From assembly GCA_051647125.1 (NCBI GenBank), contig JBOFDP010000085.1:62001-126000 (forward strand): a stretch of 64,000 bases of DNA. Reading direction: 5' to 3'. The position numbers were made by a program, and so were the translations under genes. Positions 46,062 through 54,259 of the stretch are shown piece by piece (position 1 is the stretch's first letter; each line of letters begins with the position of its first letter). This DNA comes from JBOFDP01 sp051647125 (GTDB lineage Bacteria > Bacteroidota > Bacteroidia > Chitinophagales > Chitinophagaceae). Under the pieces are notes generated by a model that made no database searches, was not told where the DNA came from, and worked only from the letters and a program-made list of their open reading frames with translations.

Positions 46062-46816
46062 TCCATATATGTTTTTTACTTTGTTTGAGTATATCAACGA
46101 ATGCTCAGCATGCAAATCGTTTTAGACTCCATACAGAAAGCTATTGGAATAATAAAGATTTTGAAAATACAAAATGGTTTTTTAGCCTTGTTTTAGGTCC
46201 TCAAATATCCTGGTATAACATACAAAAAAATAAAAATTTTTATTCTCAAGATACTCTCTTTAGCATTAAACCTAACCTGGGTGGTGGATTTACTGCTGGT
46301 ATAGATTTTACTTGGAAACCTAATAAATATATTGAACTTAAAACCAACCTTTTTCAGTTTTTAATAGAACAACGTTCTATTACTTATACCATTACCAAAC
46401 CTGGATTTTTAGAAACGCCAATAATGACAAAGGTTTCTGAATCGGCTTTTTTACGTTTTCCTGTAATCGTTAAAATTAACTCCGATAGAATTAATAATTT
46501 TAGGGTTTTTGTTTTTTCCGGTTTTAAATATGATATAGAAGTAGCTTCTAATTTCTCTCAAAAGGTAGATATTACTCGTATTTCTTTTAATAAAAGTGAT
46601 TGGGGACTACAAGGTGGTTTTGGATTTCATTTTTATTTGCCCACTGTGGTACTTACCACCCAATTTCAATTTGATTATGGTTTTAATAATTTGATTATCC
46701 CAAATTCGGAAAATAAGTTTTTAGCCTCTATTAGTGAAATTCATAATAGAAGTATTTCTTTAAAACTAATTGTTGAAGGATTGTTTGGAGAAAATGGTTG
46801 GGTTAATTTACAATAA
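46046..46816 (+). CDS. PorT-family outer-membrane beta-barrel protein
   Basis: A 257-residue protein starting MQKIIIHICFLLCLSISTNAQ, a signal peptide, at 46046; an upstream ATG at 46028 would add six residues that spoil the signal. The rest is a small beta barrel (WFFSLVLGPQISWYNI, GGGFTAGIDFTWKPNKYIELKTNLFQFL) matching PorT/SprT proteins. Its position behind menG is the known location of porT, required for type IX secretion in Porphyromonas and Flavobacterium. The other T9SS genes are not in the window. Confidence 0.8.
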   Translation: MQKIIIHICFLLCLSISTNAQHANRFRLHTESYWNNKDFENTKWFFSLVLGPQISWYNIQKNKNFYSQDTLFSIKPNLGGGFTAGIDFTWKPNKYIELKTNLFQFLIEQRSITYTITKPGFLETPIMTKVSESAFLRFPVIVKINSDRINNFRVFVFSGFKYDIEVASNFSQKVDITRISFNKSDWGLQGGFGFHFYLPTVVLTTQFQFDYGFNNLIIPNSENKFLASISEIHNRSISLKLIVEGLFGENGWVNLQ

Positions 46817-46849
46817 AATATAAACAAACTTATTCTCAATAAAAAGTTC

Positions 46850-46857
46850 TATTTTTG
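46850..46857 (+). promoter_or_regulatory. terC promoter -7 element
   Basis: TATTTTTG matches TAnnTTTG, 23 nt before the GTG start at 46881. Confidence 0.45.
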
Positions 46858-46880
46858 TAAACAATTCTTTCTTTTTTGTA

Positions 46881-47807
46881 GTGAATCATGATTTTTGGAT
46901 ATACCTCTGTTTTGGTATCATATTATTGATAGGTCTTATTTTAGACATTTCTTTTCTTTCTAAAAAAAATAAAGTTATTTCTTTTAAAATGGCTTTATTA
47001 GAAAGCTCTATTTGGGTTTTGATTGGGTTGGGTTTTGGATTATTTATTTTGAATGAGCGTGGTTATTCTATAGCTTTGGACTATTGGACAGCATACCTTA
47101 CAGAATGGTCTCTTAGTGTAGATAATCTTTTTGTATTTATTCTCTTGTTTCAAAGTTTTAAGGTAAAAGAAAAATATGAAGGCAGGGCTTTATTTTGGGG
47201 TATTTTATTAGCCATTATTTTAAGAATAATTTTGATTACTCTAGGTATTGAGTTGGTAAAAAATTATTCTTGGGTACTTTATATTTTTGGATTATTTTTA
47301 TTGTACACTGGTATAAAAATAGTTGTAACTAAAAACAAAGAGGCAGAAGTAGATTTTAAAAAAACAAAAATAGCAAAATTTTTTTATAAATTTCTTAAAG
47401 TACACCCTCGTTATGAAGGCAATCACTTTATTATAAAAAATAGAAAACATGAATATTTTACAACTTCATTATTTATAGTTGTTTTAATATTGATGTTTAT
47501 AGATATTGCTTTTGCGGTAGATTCCATTCCTGCTACTTTGGCAATTACTCAGATTCCTATAGCTGTATATTTATCTAATGTCTTTGCGGTGCTTGGTTTG
47601 CGCCCTTTATATTTTGTATTAAAACATGCTATTCATCAATTTACATACCTCAATTTTGGTGTTGGAATAATCTTGATTTTTATAGGGATAAAAATCTGTT
47701 TGCCTTTTTTTAATATACTTATAGGGTCAATATTTTCTTTTATTTTTATTCTGAGTTGCTTATTTTTGTCTATCTTACTCTCTGTATTATTTAAGAAAAA
47801 TAAATAA
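46881..47807 (+). CDS. TerC-family integral membrane protein
   Basis: A 308-residue protein with about nine membrane segments and the two TerC signatures: acidic helices EWSLSVDNLFVFILLFQSF and FIDIAFAVDSIPATLAIT. Members of this branch (Alx/TerC) are implicated in manganese export or metal loading of exported proteins; the role here is inferred. The start is GTG at 46881. It precedes alr by 16 bp. Confidence 0.9.
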   Translation: MNHDFWIYLCFGIILLIGLILDISFLSKKNKVISFKMALLESSIWVLIGLGFGLFILNERGYSIALDYWTAYLTEWSLSVDNLFVFILLFQSFKVKEKYEGRALFWGILLAIILRIILITLGIELVKNYSWVLYIFGLFLLYTGIKIVVTKNKEAEVDFKKTKIAKFFYKFLKVHPRYEGNHFIIKNRKHEYFTTSLFIVVLILMFIDIAFAVDSIPATLAITQIPIAVYLSNVFAVLGLRPLYFVLKHAIHQFTYLNFGVGIILIFIGIKICLPFFNILIGSIFSFIFILSCLFLSILLSVLFKKNK

Positions 47808-47823
47808 TAACTTAGAACTTTTT

Positions 47824-48936
47824 ATGGAAACACACAATACTGTTTTAGAAATTCGAAAAAAGGCTCTACAACATAACATTCAAATTTTACGAAAAACTAT
47901 AACTCCCTCTTCAAAAATAATGGGGATGATAAAAGCTGATGGCTATGGACATAGTCTTGTTAAAATGGCAAAACTTCTTGAACAAGAAAATATAGATTGT
48001 CTAGGTGTAGCTTTTGCTGATGAAGGAGCAATCCTCAGAACCAAGAAAATAAAGATCCCCGTTGTGGTAATGAATATAGAAAAAGAAGGCTTTGGAAATA
48101 TTATAAAACATAATTTAGAACCTGTATTTTTTAACCTCTCTCTATTAAACGACTTTATTGATTTATTAAAACAAAAAAATATTCCTTCTTATCCTATTCA
48201 CATTGAAATAGAAACAGGATTGAACCGCCTTGGTTTTGAAGAAAAAGAATGGCTTTCTCTTATAGATTTTATAAAAAATAAAACCCATAAAAAATATTTT
48301 TCTATAAAAAGTATTTTTTCCCATTTGTCTGCAAGTGATGAAGAGGAACATGATAATTATACCTCACAACAAAGCAATTTATTAGATAAATTTATTACTC
48401 TTTGCAATCAACATGGCATAGAAAAAACATATTTTGTTCATATAGCAAACTCTGCCGGGGCCTTAAGGTTTCAAAAATTACAAAAAAATATCGTACGTAT
48501 AGGAGTTTCTCTTCTTGGAATAGAACTTACTAACCCACCAGTAGGATTACAACGTATAAGTACATTGAAAACAACAATTGCCCAAATCAAGCAATTAAAA
48601 AAAGGTGAATCCATTGGATATAATAGAAAAAGTATAACCGAAAAAGAAACGATAATTGCTACTATTCGTATAGGATATGCGGATGGATTTTCTAGACAAT
48701 TTAGCAATGGTGTGGGCGAAGTTTTTTTACACGGGAAACATGCTCCCGTTGTAGGTAATGTGTGTATGGATATGACTATGATCGACATTTCTGACATTCC
48801 TGAAGCTAAAGAAAATGATACAGTAGAAATTTTTGGTGAAAATATAACAATAGAAACACTTGCTCAAAAATTACATACGATTCCTTACGAAATTTTTACT
48901 AGTATTGCGCATAGAATAAGAAAAATAATTGTATAA
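47824..48936 (+). CDS. alr: Alanine racemase
   Basis: A 370-residue fold-type III PLP enzyme giving D-alanine for peptidoglycan. The PLP lysine is Lys37 in GMIKADGYGHSLVKMA; the substrate tyrosine region is IGYNRKSITEKETIIATIRIGYADGFSR and the C-terminal VGNVCMDMTMIDIS contains the second-subunit active-site residues. No MurF fusion is present, unlike some Bacteroidota. Confidence 0.95.
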   Translation: METHNTVLEIRKKALQHNIQILRKTITPSSKIMGMIKADGYGHSLVKMAKLLEQENIDCLGVAFADEGAILRTKKIKIPVVVMNIEKEGFGNIIKHNLEPVFFNLSLLNDFIDLLKQKNIPSYPIHIEIETGLNRLGFEEKEWLSLIDFIKNKTHKKYFSIKSIFSHLSASDEEEHDNYTSQQSNLLDKFITLCNQHGIEKTYFVHIANSAGALRFQKLQKNIVRIGVSLLGIELTNPPVGLQRISTLKTTIAQIKQLKKGESIGYNRKSITEKETIIATIRIGYADGFSRQFSNGVGEVFLHGKHAPVVGNVCMDMTMIDISDIPEAKENDTVEIFGENITIETLAQKLHTIPYEIFTSIAHRIRKIIV

Positions 48937-48964
48937 AAAGAAAAAAGGTAAGTTTTTTTTCTTT
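48937..48964 (+). terminator. AT-only hairpin after alr
   Basis: AAAGAAAAAA pairs with TTTTTTCTTT across an 8-nt loop, with a T-rich 3' arm, just behind the alr stop. It is made only of A-T pairs plus one G-C, so termination strength is doubtful. Confidence 0.3.
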
Positions 48965-49004
48965 ATTTGCTTTAAAGTTTTTATTTTAGTAAAAATTTTT
49001 TACT

Positions 49005-51116
49005 ATGTATAGACTTTTCATATTATTTTTATTCTGTGTTAGTATCCTTTTTGCTCAAAAAAATACACCTCAAGAATACAGAGCAAGTGCAAAAAAAATT
49101 AACCTTCTTATCCATACTGATTTAGAGATAAAGCCTGATTTTTCTAAAAGTTATCTTTATGGTAAGGCTATCATTACTTTACAACCCAATTTTTATTCTA
49201 CAGATTCTCTTATCTTGGATGCTAAAGGTATGGAAATAAAAGAAATTTCTATACTTAAAGATGAAAAAAAAACAAAGCTTAATTACCAATATGATAGCTT
49301 ACAACTTTTTATTAAACTCGATAAAATATATACCAAAGCCCAACCCTATACTATTTTTATAGATTATATTGCCAAACCCAATGAAATAAAACAAAAAGGA
49401 AGCGACGCTATTACCGAGGCAAAAGGTATGTATTTTATAAACCCATTAGGCAAAGAGAAAAATAAGCCCACTCAAATTTGGACACAAGGAGAAACAGAAT
49501 CTAACTCTTGTTGGTTTCCAACTATAGATAAGCCTAATCAAAAAATGACCAATAGAATAAAAGTTACTATTCCCAAAAAATTTGTAACCCTTTCTAATGG
49601 GCTTTTAGAACAACAAATAAACCACACAGATAGCACAAGAACAGATATTTGGTATATGGATTTACCACATGCTCCATATCTTGTTTTCTTAGGAATTGGG
49701 GAGTTTTCTATTATAAAAGACTATTATAAAGAAAAAGAGGTAGCCTATTATGTAGAACCTTCTTACGAAAAAGTAGCTCGGAAAATTTTTGGTAATACGC
49801 CAGAAATGATTGGGTTTTATTCTACTCTATTAGGCGTAGAGTTTCCTTGGCAAAAATATGCTCAAATGGTGGGTAGAGATTTTGTAAGTGGAGCTATGGA
49901 AAATACTACAGCTACCTTACATCAAGAAACAGCTCAACAATCGGAACAAGATTTAATAGATGGAAACATATGGGAAAGTACCATTGCTCACGAGCTTTTT
50001 CATCATTGGTTTGGTAATTTAGTAACTGCTGAAAGTTGGAGTAATATTACTCTTAATGAATCTTTTGCTACCTATGGATCCTATCTTTGGAATGAATATA
50101 AATATGGAAAAAGTAAAGCTGACGAAACTCTTCTTCGTAATCAACAAAGCTATAAAAAAGGAGGATATATAAGTAGACAAAAACATCTGGTACGTTATTT
50201 TTATAAAGATAAAGAAGATGTTTTTGATAATGTTTCTTATCCTAAAGGAGCTACTATTATACATATGCTTAGAAAATATTTAGGAGATTCTGCTTTTTTT
50301 GAAGCTATAAAAATGTATCTTACTAAAAATAAATTTAAAGCAGCAGAAGTTTCTCAATTAAGATTAGCCTTTGAAGAAGTTTCTGGAGAAGATTTGAATT
50401 GGTTTTTTAACCAATGGTTTTTTAATAATGGACATCCTACTTTAAATATTAAAGATTCTGTTGACGTAAAAAATAATAAACTTATACTTTCTTTTCAACA
50501 AACACAAAACGAAGATTCTTTCAAAATTCCTATCCCTATTTGGGTATTTGATAAAAATAAAAATCCTAAAAATTATATTTTTTGGAACACCACACGAAAG
50601 GATACTTTTTATATTCCTTTTATAGAAAAACCAGCTTTTTATATTGTTGATCCTGAAAGATATATTTTGTGTGATTTTATAGAATATTCAAAGAAAAAAA
50701 AAGATTATCTTTTTCAGATAGAAAATATCCCTTATTATATTGCAAAAAGAGAAGCTATTTTTAAAATAATGACATTAATAGATAGCAACATTAGCAAATC
50801 AAAGAACCCTGAGTTAGAAAAATTATTTAAAAATTTTATAAATGCTGAAAATAATATTCAAGAAATTTATTTAATAGCCTTTAGTATAAACAAAATAAAA
50901 CTACAAAAAGAACAACAACAGTTTATTCTTTCTTTAGCAAAAAATAAACAGAAACCTTCCTCTATAAGATGTTTGGCTATAGAATATTTAATGGGTACTA
51001 GAAATTATAAAAAATACAAAGGAGAATTAAAAAATTTAGGTAAAGATTCTTCTAACCAAGTAAGTACCACTGCTATAAACTATTTCATAAATACATTTAT
51101 GTCTTCTAATCAATAA
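49005..51116 (+). CDS. Secreted M1-family aminopeptidase
   Basis: A 703-residue zinc metallopeptidase with signal peptide MYRLFILFLFCVSILFAQ. The substrate-binding GAMEN motif is in VSGAMENTTATLH, and the zinc site is HELFHHWFGNLVTAESWSNITLNE: His329, Glu330, His333 and Glu352. The C-terminal half is the usual helical domain; no type IX sorting domain is visible at the end. It probably acts in the periplasm or is lipid-independent at the outer membrane, trimming peptides. It is the last gene before the putative origin. Confidence 0.92.
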   Translation: MYRLFILFLFCVSILFAQKNTPQEYRASAKKINLLIHTDLEIKPDFSKSYLYGKAIITLQPNFYSTDSLILDAKGMEIKEISILKDEKKTKLNYQYDSLQLFIKLDKIYTKAQPYTIFIDYIAKPNEIKQKGSDAITEAKGMYFINPLGKEKNKPTQIWTQGETESNSCWFPTIDKPNQKMTNRIKVTIPKKFVTLSNGLLEQQINHTDSTRTDIWYMDLPHAPYLVFLGIGEFSIIKDYYKEKEVAYYVEPSYEKVARKIFGNTPEMIGFYSTLLGVEFPWQKYAQMVGRDFVSGAMENTTATLHQETAQQSEQDLIDGNIWESTIAHELFHHWFGNLVTAESWSNITLNESFATYGSYLWNEYKYGKSKADETLLRNQQSYKKGGYISRQKHLVRYFYKDKEDVFDNVSYPKGATIIHMLRKYLGDSAFFEAIKMYLTKNKFKAAEVSQLRLAFEEVSGEDLNWFFNQWFFNNGHPTLNIKDSVDVKNNKLILSFQQTQNEDSFKIPIPIWVFDKNKNPKNYIFWNTTRKDTFYIPFIEKPAFYIVDPERYILCDFIEYSKKKKDYLFQIENIPYYIAKREAIFKIMTLIDSNISKSKNPELEKLFKNFINAENNIQEIYLIAFSINKIKLQKEQQQFILSLAKNKQKPSSIRCLAIEYLMGTRNYKKYKGELKNLGKDSSNQVSTTAINYFINTFMSSNQ

Positions 51117-51358
51117 AAAAAGATTATCTATATTACGATTTCTTTCCTAAATCAATTATTTAAGCCAGAAACTGATTTTAAAAAATAGTAAATGCTCTTG
51201 TATAAAAGGTCAATCAAGCTTCTATTATTACAAAAGAACAAATTATTACATCAGTTGAAATGGCAGAAAAAACCTTACAAGCTATTTCAAATGAAAAAAA
51301 AGGAACCTTTATAGATTTCAAGCAAAAAATAAATTATTTTAAAAATATCTATAAAAAA
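51117..51358. other. Left part of the origin region, with a coding-like remnant
   Basis: This AT-rich sequence follows the aminopeptidase. One frame stays open from about 51207 to the TAA at 51368-51370 and reads ... ITKEQIITSVEMAEKTLQ ... NYFKNIYKKLST, which looks like the end of a real protein. It has no plausible start other than an internal ATG at 51260 (36 codons), so it may be a gene remnant. Confidence 0.3.
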
Positions 51359-51367
51359 TTATCCACA
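51359..51367 (+). promoter_or_regulatory. DnaA box TTATCCACA
   Basis: Perfect match to the strong consensus TTATCCACA in the gap left of mnmG. It overlaps the end of the coding-like remnant. Confidence 0.65.
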
Positions 51368-51450
51368 TAAAACTCTGAATTTATTCTTAATAAAATCATT
51401 TAATACTGAGTAAAATATTTTTATCTTCATTTACACCCTTTTTATTTTTT

Positions 51451-51459
51451 TTATGCACA
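51451..51459 (+). promoter_or_regulatory. DnaA box TTATGCACA
   Basis: Fits TTATnCACA and directly abuts an inverted box at 51460-51468; together they read TTATGCACATGTGTATAA. Confidence 0.65.
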
Positions 51460-51468
51460 TGTGTATAA
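51460..51468 (-). promoter_or_regulatory. DnaA box TTATACACA (inverted)
   Basis: The plus strand reads TGTGTATAA, so the minus strand has TTATACACA, a known strong variant, head to head with the box at 51451-51459. Confidence 0.65.
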
Positions 51469-51565
51469 AAATTAATTATAAAAATTTGAAATCTCAAAAG
51501 CCTTAATTTTATAGAGTTTTTAAATTTTTTTTATGTTAAAATATTTATTTTAATATTGAATAACC

Positions 51566-51574
51566 TGTGTATAT
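51566..51574 (-). promoter_or_regulatory. Probable DnaA box (one mismatch)
   Basis: The plus strand reads TGTGTATAT; the minus strand ATATACACA differs from TTATACACA at the first base. Confidence 0.4.
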
Positions 51575-51623
51575 TTATTTTTCAACAAATTCACATACTT
51601 AATAATAAACTTCTCTTTTTTAT

Positions 51624-51670
51624 AAAAAAAATATTATCTATTATATATGTGAATTCAAATAATAGATAAT
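51624..51670 (-). terminator. mnmG: Rho-independent terminator of mnmG
   Basis: ATTATCTATTAT (51633-51644) and ATAATAGATAAT (51659-51670) form a perfect 12-bp stem with a 14-nt loop. On the minus strand the stem is followed by A and then eight T. It starts 2 bp after the mnmG stop and would keep transcription out of the origin. Confidence 0.75.
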
Positions 51671-51672
51671 TA

Positions 51673-53535
51673 TTATCGCCTCATATAAATAATAAGTATT
51701 TGTATATCAGTAGGGTTTATACCACTTATTCTATAAGCTTGACCTATAGTAGTAGGCTTTATTTTTTTTAATTTATCTATAGCCTCAGAACTAAGAGATT
51801 TTATATTACTATAGTTAAAATTCTCAGGTATAGGTAAGTTTTCTAGTGTATTTATTTTCTTAATGGTTTCTTTCTCTCGTTCAATATAAACACTATATTT
51901 TATTTGTATTTCTACCTGGTTTAATGTTGCTTTATCAAAATTATTGAGCTTATTCTTAATTAATTCATTAATATGTTTTATAGTAATTTCTGGACGCATT
52001 AAAAGTTTAGAAATTTTTTGTTTTTCTTTTATAACAGAAGAATTTATTTTTTCTAAATAACTATTGATCTCATAAGGATTAATCACTGTGTTATATAGTA
52101 AATTTTTTATATTTTCTATATCTTGTATTTTTTCTATTACTTTATTATATCTATTTTCTTTTATTAATCCTAAATGATAACCAATAGGACTTAGTCTTAT
52201 ATCTGCATTATCTTGCCTTAAAAGTGTTCTAAATTCAGCTCTTGAGGTAAACATTCTATAAGGTTCTTGAGTACCTTTACTTATAAGATCATCAATAAGA
52301 ACTCCTATATAAGCTTCATCTCTCTTAAGTATTAGAGGGTTTTTTTCATTTATTTTTTGATGAGCATTAATTCCAGCTATCAATCCTTGACAAGCGGCTT
52401 CTTCATATCCAGTAGTTCCATTTATTTGTCCTGCAAAAAATAAATTTTCTAATATATTTGTTTCTAACGAATAACGTAATTGTTGAGGAGGAAAATAATC
52501 ATATTCTATAGCATATCCAGGTCTGAAGAACTTACAATTTTCAAAACCTTCTATAGCACACATAGCTTTGTATTGTATTTCTTCAGGAAGAGAAGAAGAA
52601 AATCCGTTAATATATAGTTCTACAGTATTAAAACCTTCAGGTTCTACAAACAATTGATGTCTATCTTTATGAGAAAATCTATTTATTTTATCTTCTATAC
52701 TTGGGCAATATCTAGGTCCTATACCTTCTATTCTCCCAATAAACATAGGAGACTTATCAAAACCCGTTTTTAATATTTCATGTACTTTTTTATTGGTATA
52801 TACTATATGACAGCTTTTTTGTTGTTCTGAACTTATTTTTTCTATATTTAGAAAAGAAAAACCACTAATAGTATCATCCCCCTTTTGTTCTTCCATTTTA
52901 GAAAAATCTAAACTTCTTGCATCTACTCTTGGAGGAGTTCCCGTTTTTAATCGATTACTCTCAAAACCAATAGACTTGAGTTGTTCTGTTATTCCTGAAC
53001 TATAATTCTCCGATATTCTTCCCCCTTTAAATTTCTTTTTTCCAATATGTATTACTCCATTCAGAAAAGTACCAGCAGTAAGTATAACCGATTTACTTTT
53101 TATATTTACTCCTAATTCGGTTAATACACCTTTTATTTTATTTTCTTTTACAATAAGTTTTACTACGTTATCTTGATATAAATCAATATTAGGATGAGAT
53201 TCTAATAACATTCTCCACTGAATAGAAAAAACCATTCTATCATTTTGTGCTCTCGGACTCCACATAGCAGGTCCTTTAGAACGATTAAGCATTCTAAATT
53301 GTATCAAACTTTTATCTGTTATAATACCACTTCCTCCTCCCAATGCATCAATTTCTCTTATTATTTGTCCTTTAGCAATACCTCCCATAGCTGGGTTACA
53401 ACTCATTTGTGCTATATTTTGGATATTCATTGTAATTAATAGTATTTTTGAACCTAAATTTGCTCCAGCTAAAGCAGCCTCACATCCAGCGTGTCCACCA
53501 CCTACAACTATAATATCATATTCTTTATTAAACAT
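51673..53535 (-). CDS. mnmG: tRNA uridine-5-carboxymethylaminomethyl modification enzyme MnmG (GidA)
   Basis: A 620-residue flavoprotein that with MnmE modifies U34 of tRNAs. The FAD site is DIIVVGGGHAGCEAALAGANLG near residues 8-29, followed by MSCNPAMGGIAKGQIIREIDALGG, RTGTPPRVDARSLDFS and the second GGxAG-like part FFAGQINGTTGYEEAACQGLIAGINA. The C-terminal helical domain ends ISGINPTDIQILIIYMRR. All parts are present. It overlaps ybeY by 8 bp and reads toward the putative origin. Confidence 0.96.
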   Translation of the reverse strand: MFNKEYDIIVVGGGHAGCEAALAGANLGSKILLITMNIQNIAQMSCNPAMGGIAKGQIIREIDALGGGSGIITDKSLIQFRMLNRSKGPAMWSPRAQNDRMVFSIQWRMLLESHPNIDLYQDNVVKLIVKENKIKGVLTELGVNIKSKSVILTAGTFLNGVIHIGKKKFKGGRISENYSSGITEQLKSIGFESNRLKTGTPPRVDARSLDFSKMEEQKGDDTISGFSFLNIEKISSEQQKSCHIVYTNKKVHEILKTGFDKSPMFIGRIEGIGPRYCPSIEDKINRFSHKDRHQLFVEPEGFNTVELYINGFSSSLPEEIQYKAMCAIEGFENCKFFRPGYAIEYDYFPPQQLRYSLETNILENLFFAGQINGTTGYEEAACQGLIAGINAHQKINEKNPLILKRDEAYIGVLIDDLISKGTQEPYRMFTSRAEFRTLLRQDNADIRLSPIGYHLGLIKENRYNKVIEKIQDIENIKNLLYNTVINPYEINSYLEKINSSVIKEKQKISKLLMRPEITIKHINELIKNKLNNFDKATLNQVEIQIKYSVYIEREKETIKKINTLENLPIPENFNYSNIKSLSSEAIDKLKKIKPTTIGQAYRISGINPTDIQILIIYMRR

Positions 53536-53944
53536 ATTCTTTTATCCATTTATTTTCCATTTTTCTCATTGTTTTTTTTTCTAATTCAGTAATATCATTA
53601 TAATCTAATAAATGAAGTATCCCATGAAATATTACCCGATGTAATTCTTCTCTAAAATTAGAATGATAAAAAACAGTATTGTTTTTAACCTCATCTATAT
53701 TTATATAAATATCCCCACCCACATTATTTTTGATATTAAAAGAAAAAGTAATTATATCCGTATTATGGTTATGTCCAAGAGCTTTTTTATTTATAGAGAG
53801 ATGGTATTCATTGTTGCAGAAATAGTAGTTTATTAATAATAAATCCCTCTTTTTTTTTATAATTTTTTCGTATAAGAATAACTTTAGAGCAGTCCTTTTT
53901 GACAAAGATTTTGGAGCATAAAAGAAATTTATAGAAGGAATCAT
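53528..53944 (-). CDS. ybeY: Endoribonuclease YbeY (rRNA maturation factor)
   Basis: A 138-residue metalloprotein for 16S rRNA processing. The core is NTDIITFSF (from the family's TDVLSFP) and the metal motif FHGILHLLDYNDITELEKKTMR. The classical motif HxxxHxxxxxH has aspartate (or the neighbouring Asn-Asp) at the third ligand position, a form I recognise in other Bacteroidota, so this need not mean loss of function. It forms an operon with mnmG. Confidence 0.88.
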   Translation of the reverse strand: MIPSINFFYAPKSLSKRTALKLFLYEKIIKKKRDLLLINYYFCNNEYHLSINKKALGHNHNTDIITFSFNIKNNVGGDIYINIDEVKNNTVFYHSNFREELHRVIFHGILHLLDYNDITELEKKTMRKMENKWIKEYV

Positions 53945-53954
53945 TTTAATATTT

Positions 53955-53962
53955 TAACTTTG
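53955..53962 (+). promoter_or_regulatory. Promoter -7 element for the feoA-like/nadD operon
   Basis: TAACTTTG matches TAnnTTTG, 28 nt before the ATG at 53991. It lies 4 bp from the divergent ybeY element. Confidence 0.5.
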
Positions 53963-53966
53963 TTTG

Positions 53967-53974
53967 CAAAAGTA
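53967..53974 (-). promoter_or_regulatory. ybeY-mnmG promoter -7 element
   Basis: Minus-strand TACTTTTG matches TAnnTTTG, 22 nt before the ybeY ATG at 53944. It faces away from the plus-strand element 4 bp to its left, so the two promoters overlap. Confidence 0.5.
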
Positions 53975-53990
53975 TTAAAACAAACTGATA

Positions 53991-54251
53991 ATGCGTAAAA
54001 AAATTACACAAATGCAAGAAGGATATATAGGAAAAATTGTAGAAATACAAGATTCTGAAATAAAACTAAACCTTTTAGAAATGGGTTGTATAGAAGGAGA
54101 ATATGTAGAAATAAAAAAATGTTCTGTATTAGGAAGTCCCATTTCCATAAAAATAGGAAATTATATTTTAAGCCTCAGAACACGAGAAGCAGAATATATT
54201 ATAGTAGAACAATTAAATGTTTCACGTGAAACGTTTTCCAAATCACCATAA
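53991..54251 (+). CDS. FeoA-domain protein
   Basis: An 86-residue protein with an SH3-like FeoA fold: GYIGKIVEIQDSEIKLNLLEMGCIEGEYVEIKKCSVLGSPISIKIGNYILSLRTREAEYI. FeoA normally assists the ferrous-iron transporter FeoB, but no feoB follows; nadD does. It may act with a distant FeoB or as a stand-alone adaptor. Its last codons (NVSRETF) are written through a parS site. Confidence 0.8.
   Translation: MRKKITQMQEGYIGKIVEIQDSEIKLNLLEMGCIEGEYVEIKKCSVLGSPISIKIGNYILSLRTREAEYIIVEQLNVSRETFSKSP
54218..54233. promoter_or_regulatory. parS: parS site, 15 of 16 (inside the FeoA gene)
   Basis: TGTTTCACGTGAAACG matches the ParB-binding consensus TGTTnCACGTGAAACA except for the last base. It lies within the 3' coding end of the FeoA-domain gene. 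Confidence 0.8.
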
Positions 54252-54259
54252 AAAATATA

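Larger units (their letters stand above)
51359..51623. other. Putative chromosomal replication origin (oriC)
   Basis: The region contains at least three full-consensus DnaA boxes (51359, 51451, 51460) and a fourth with one mismatch (51566), in very AT-rich DNA with runs such as TTTAAATTTTTTTTATG that could unwind. It lies directly beside mnmG (gidA), a frequent oriC neighbour, and about 3 kb from two parS sites. By eye, plus-strand genes on the left are C-rich or neutral and those on the right G-rich. dnaA is not in the window. The extent is a guess bounded by the outer box and the mnmG terminator. Confidence 0.65.

Noticed and set aside
53528..53944. YbeY lacking its third metal histidine as a sign of inactivation
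   Set aside because: Bacteroidota YbeY proteins commonly have Asp in this region, so the change is lineage-typical.
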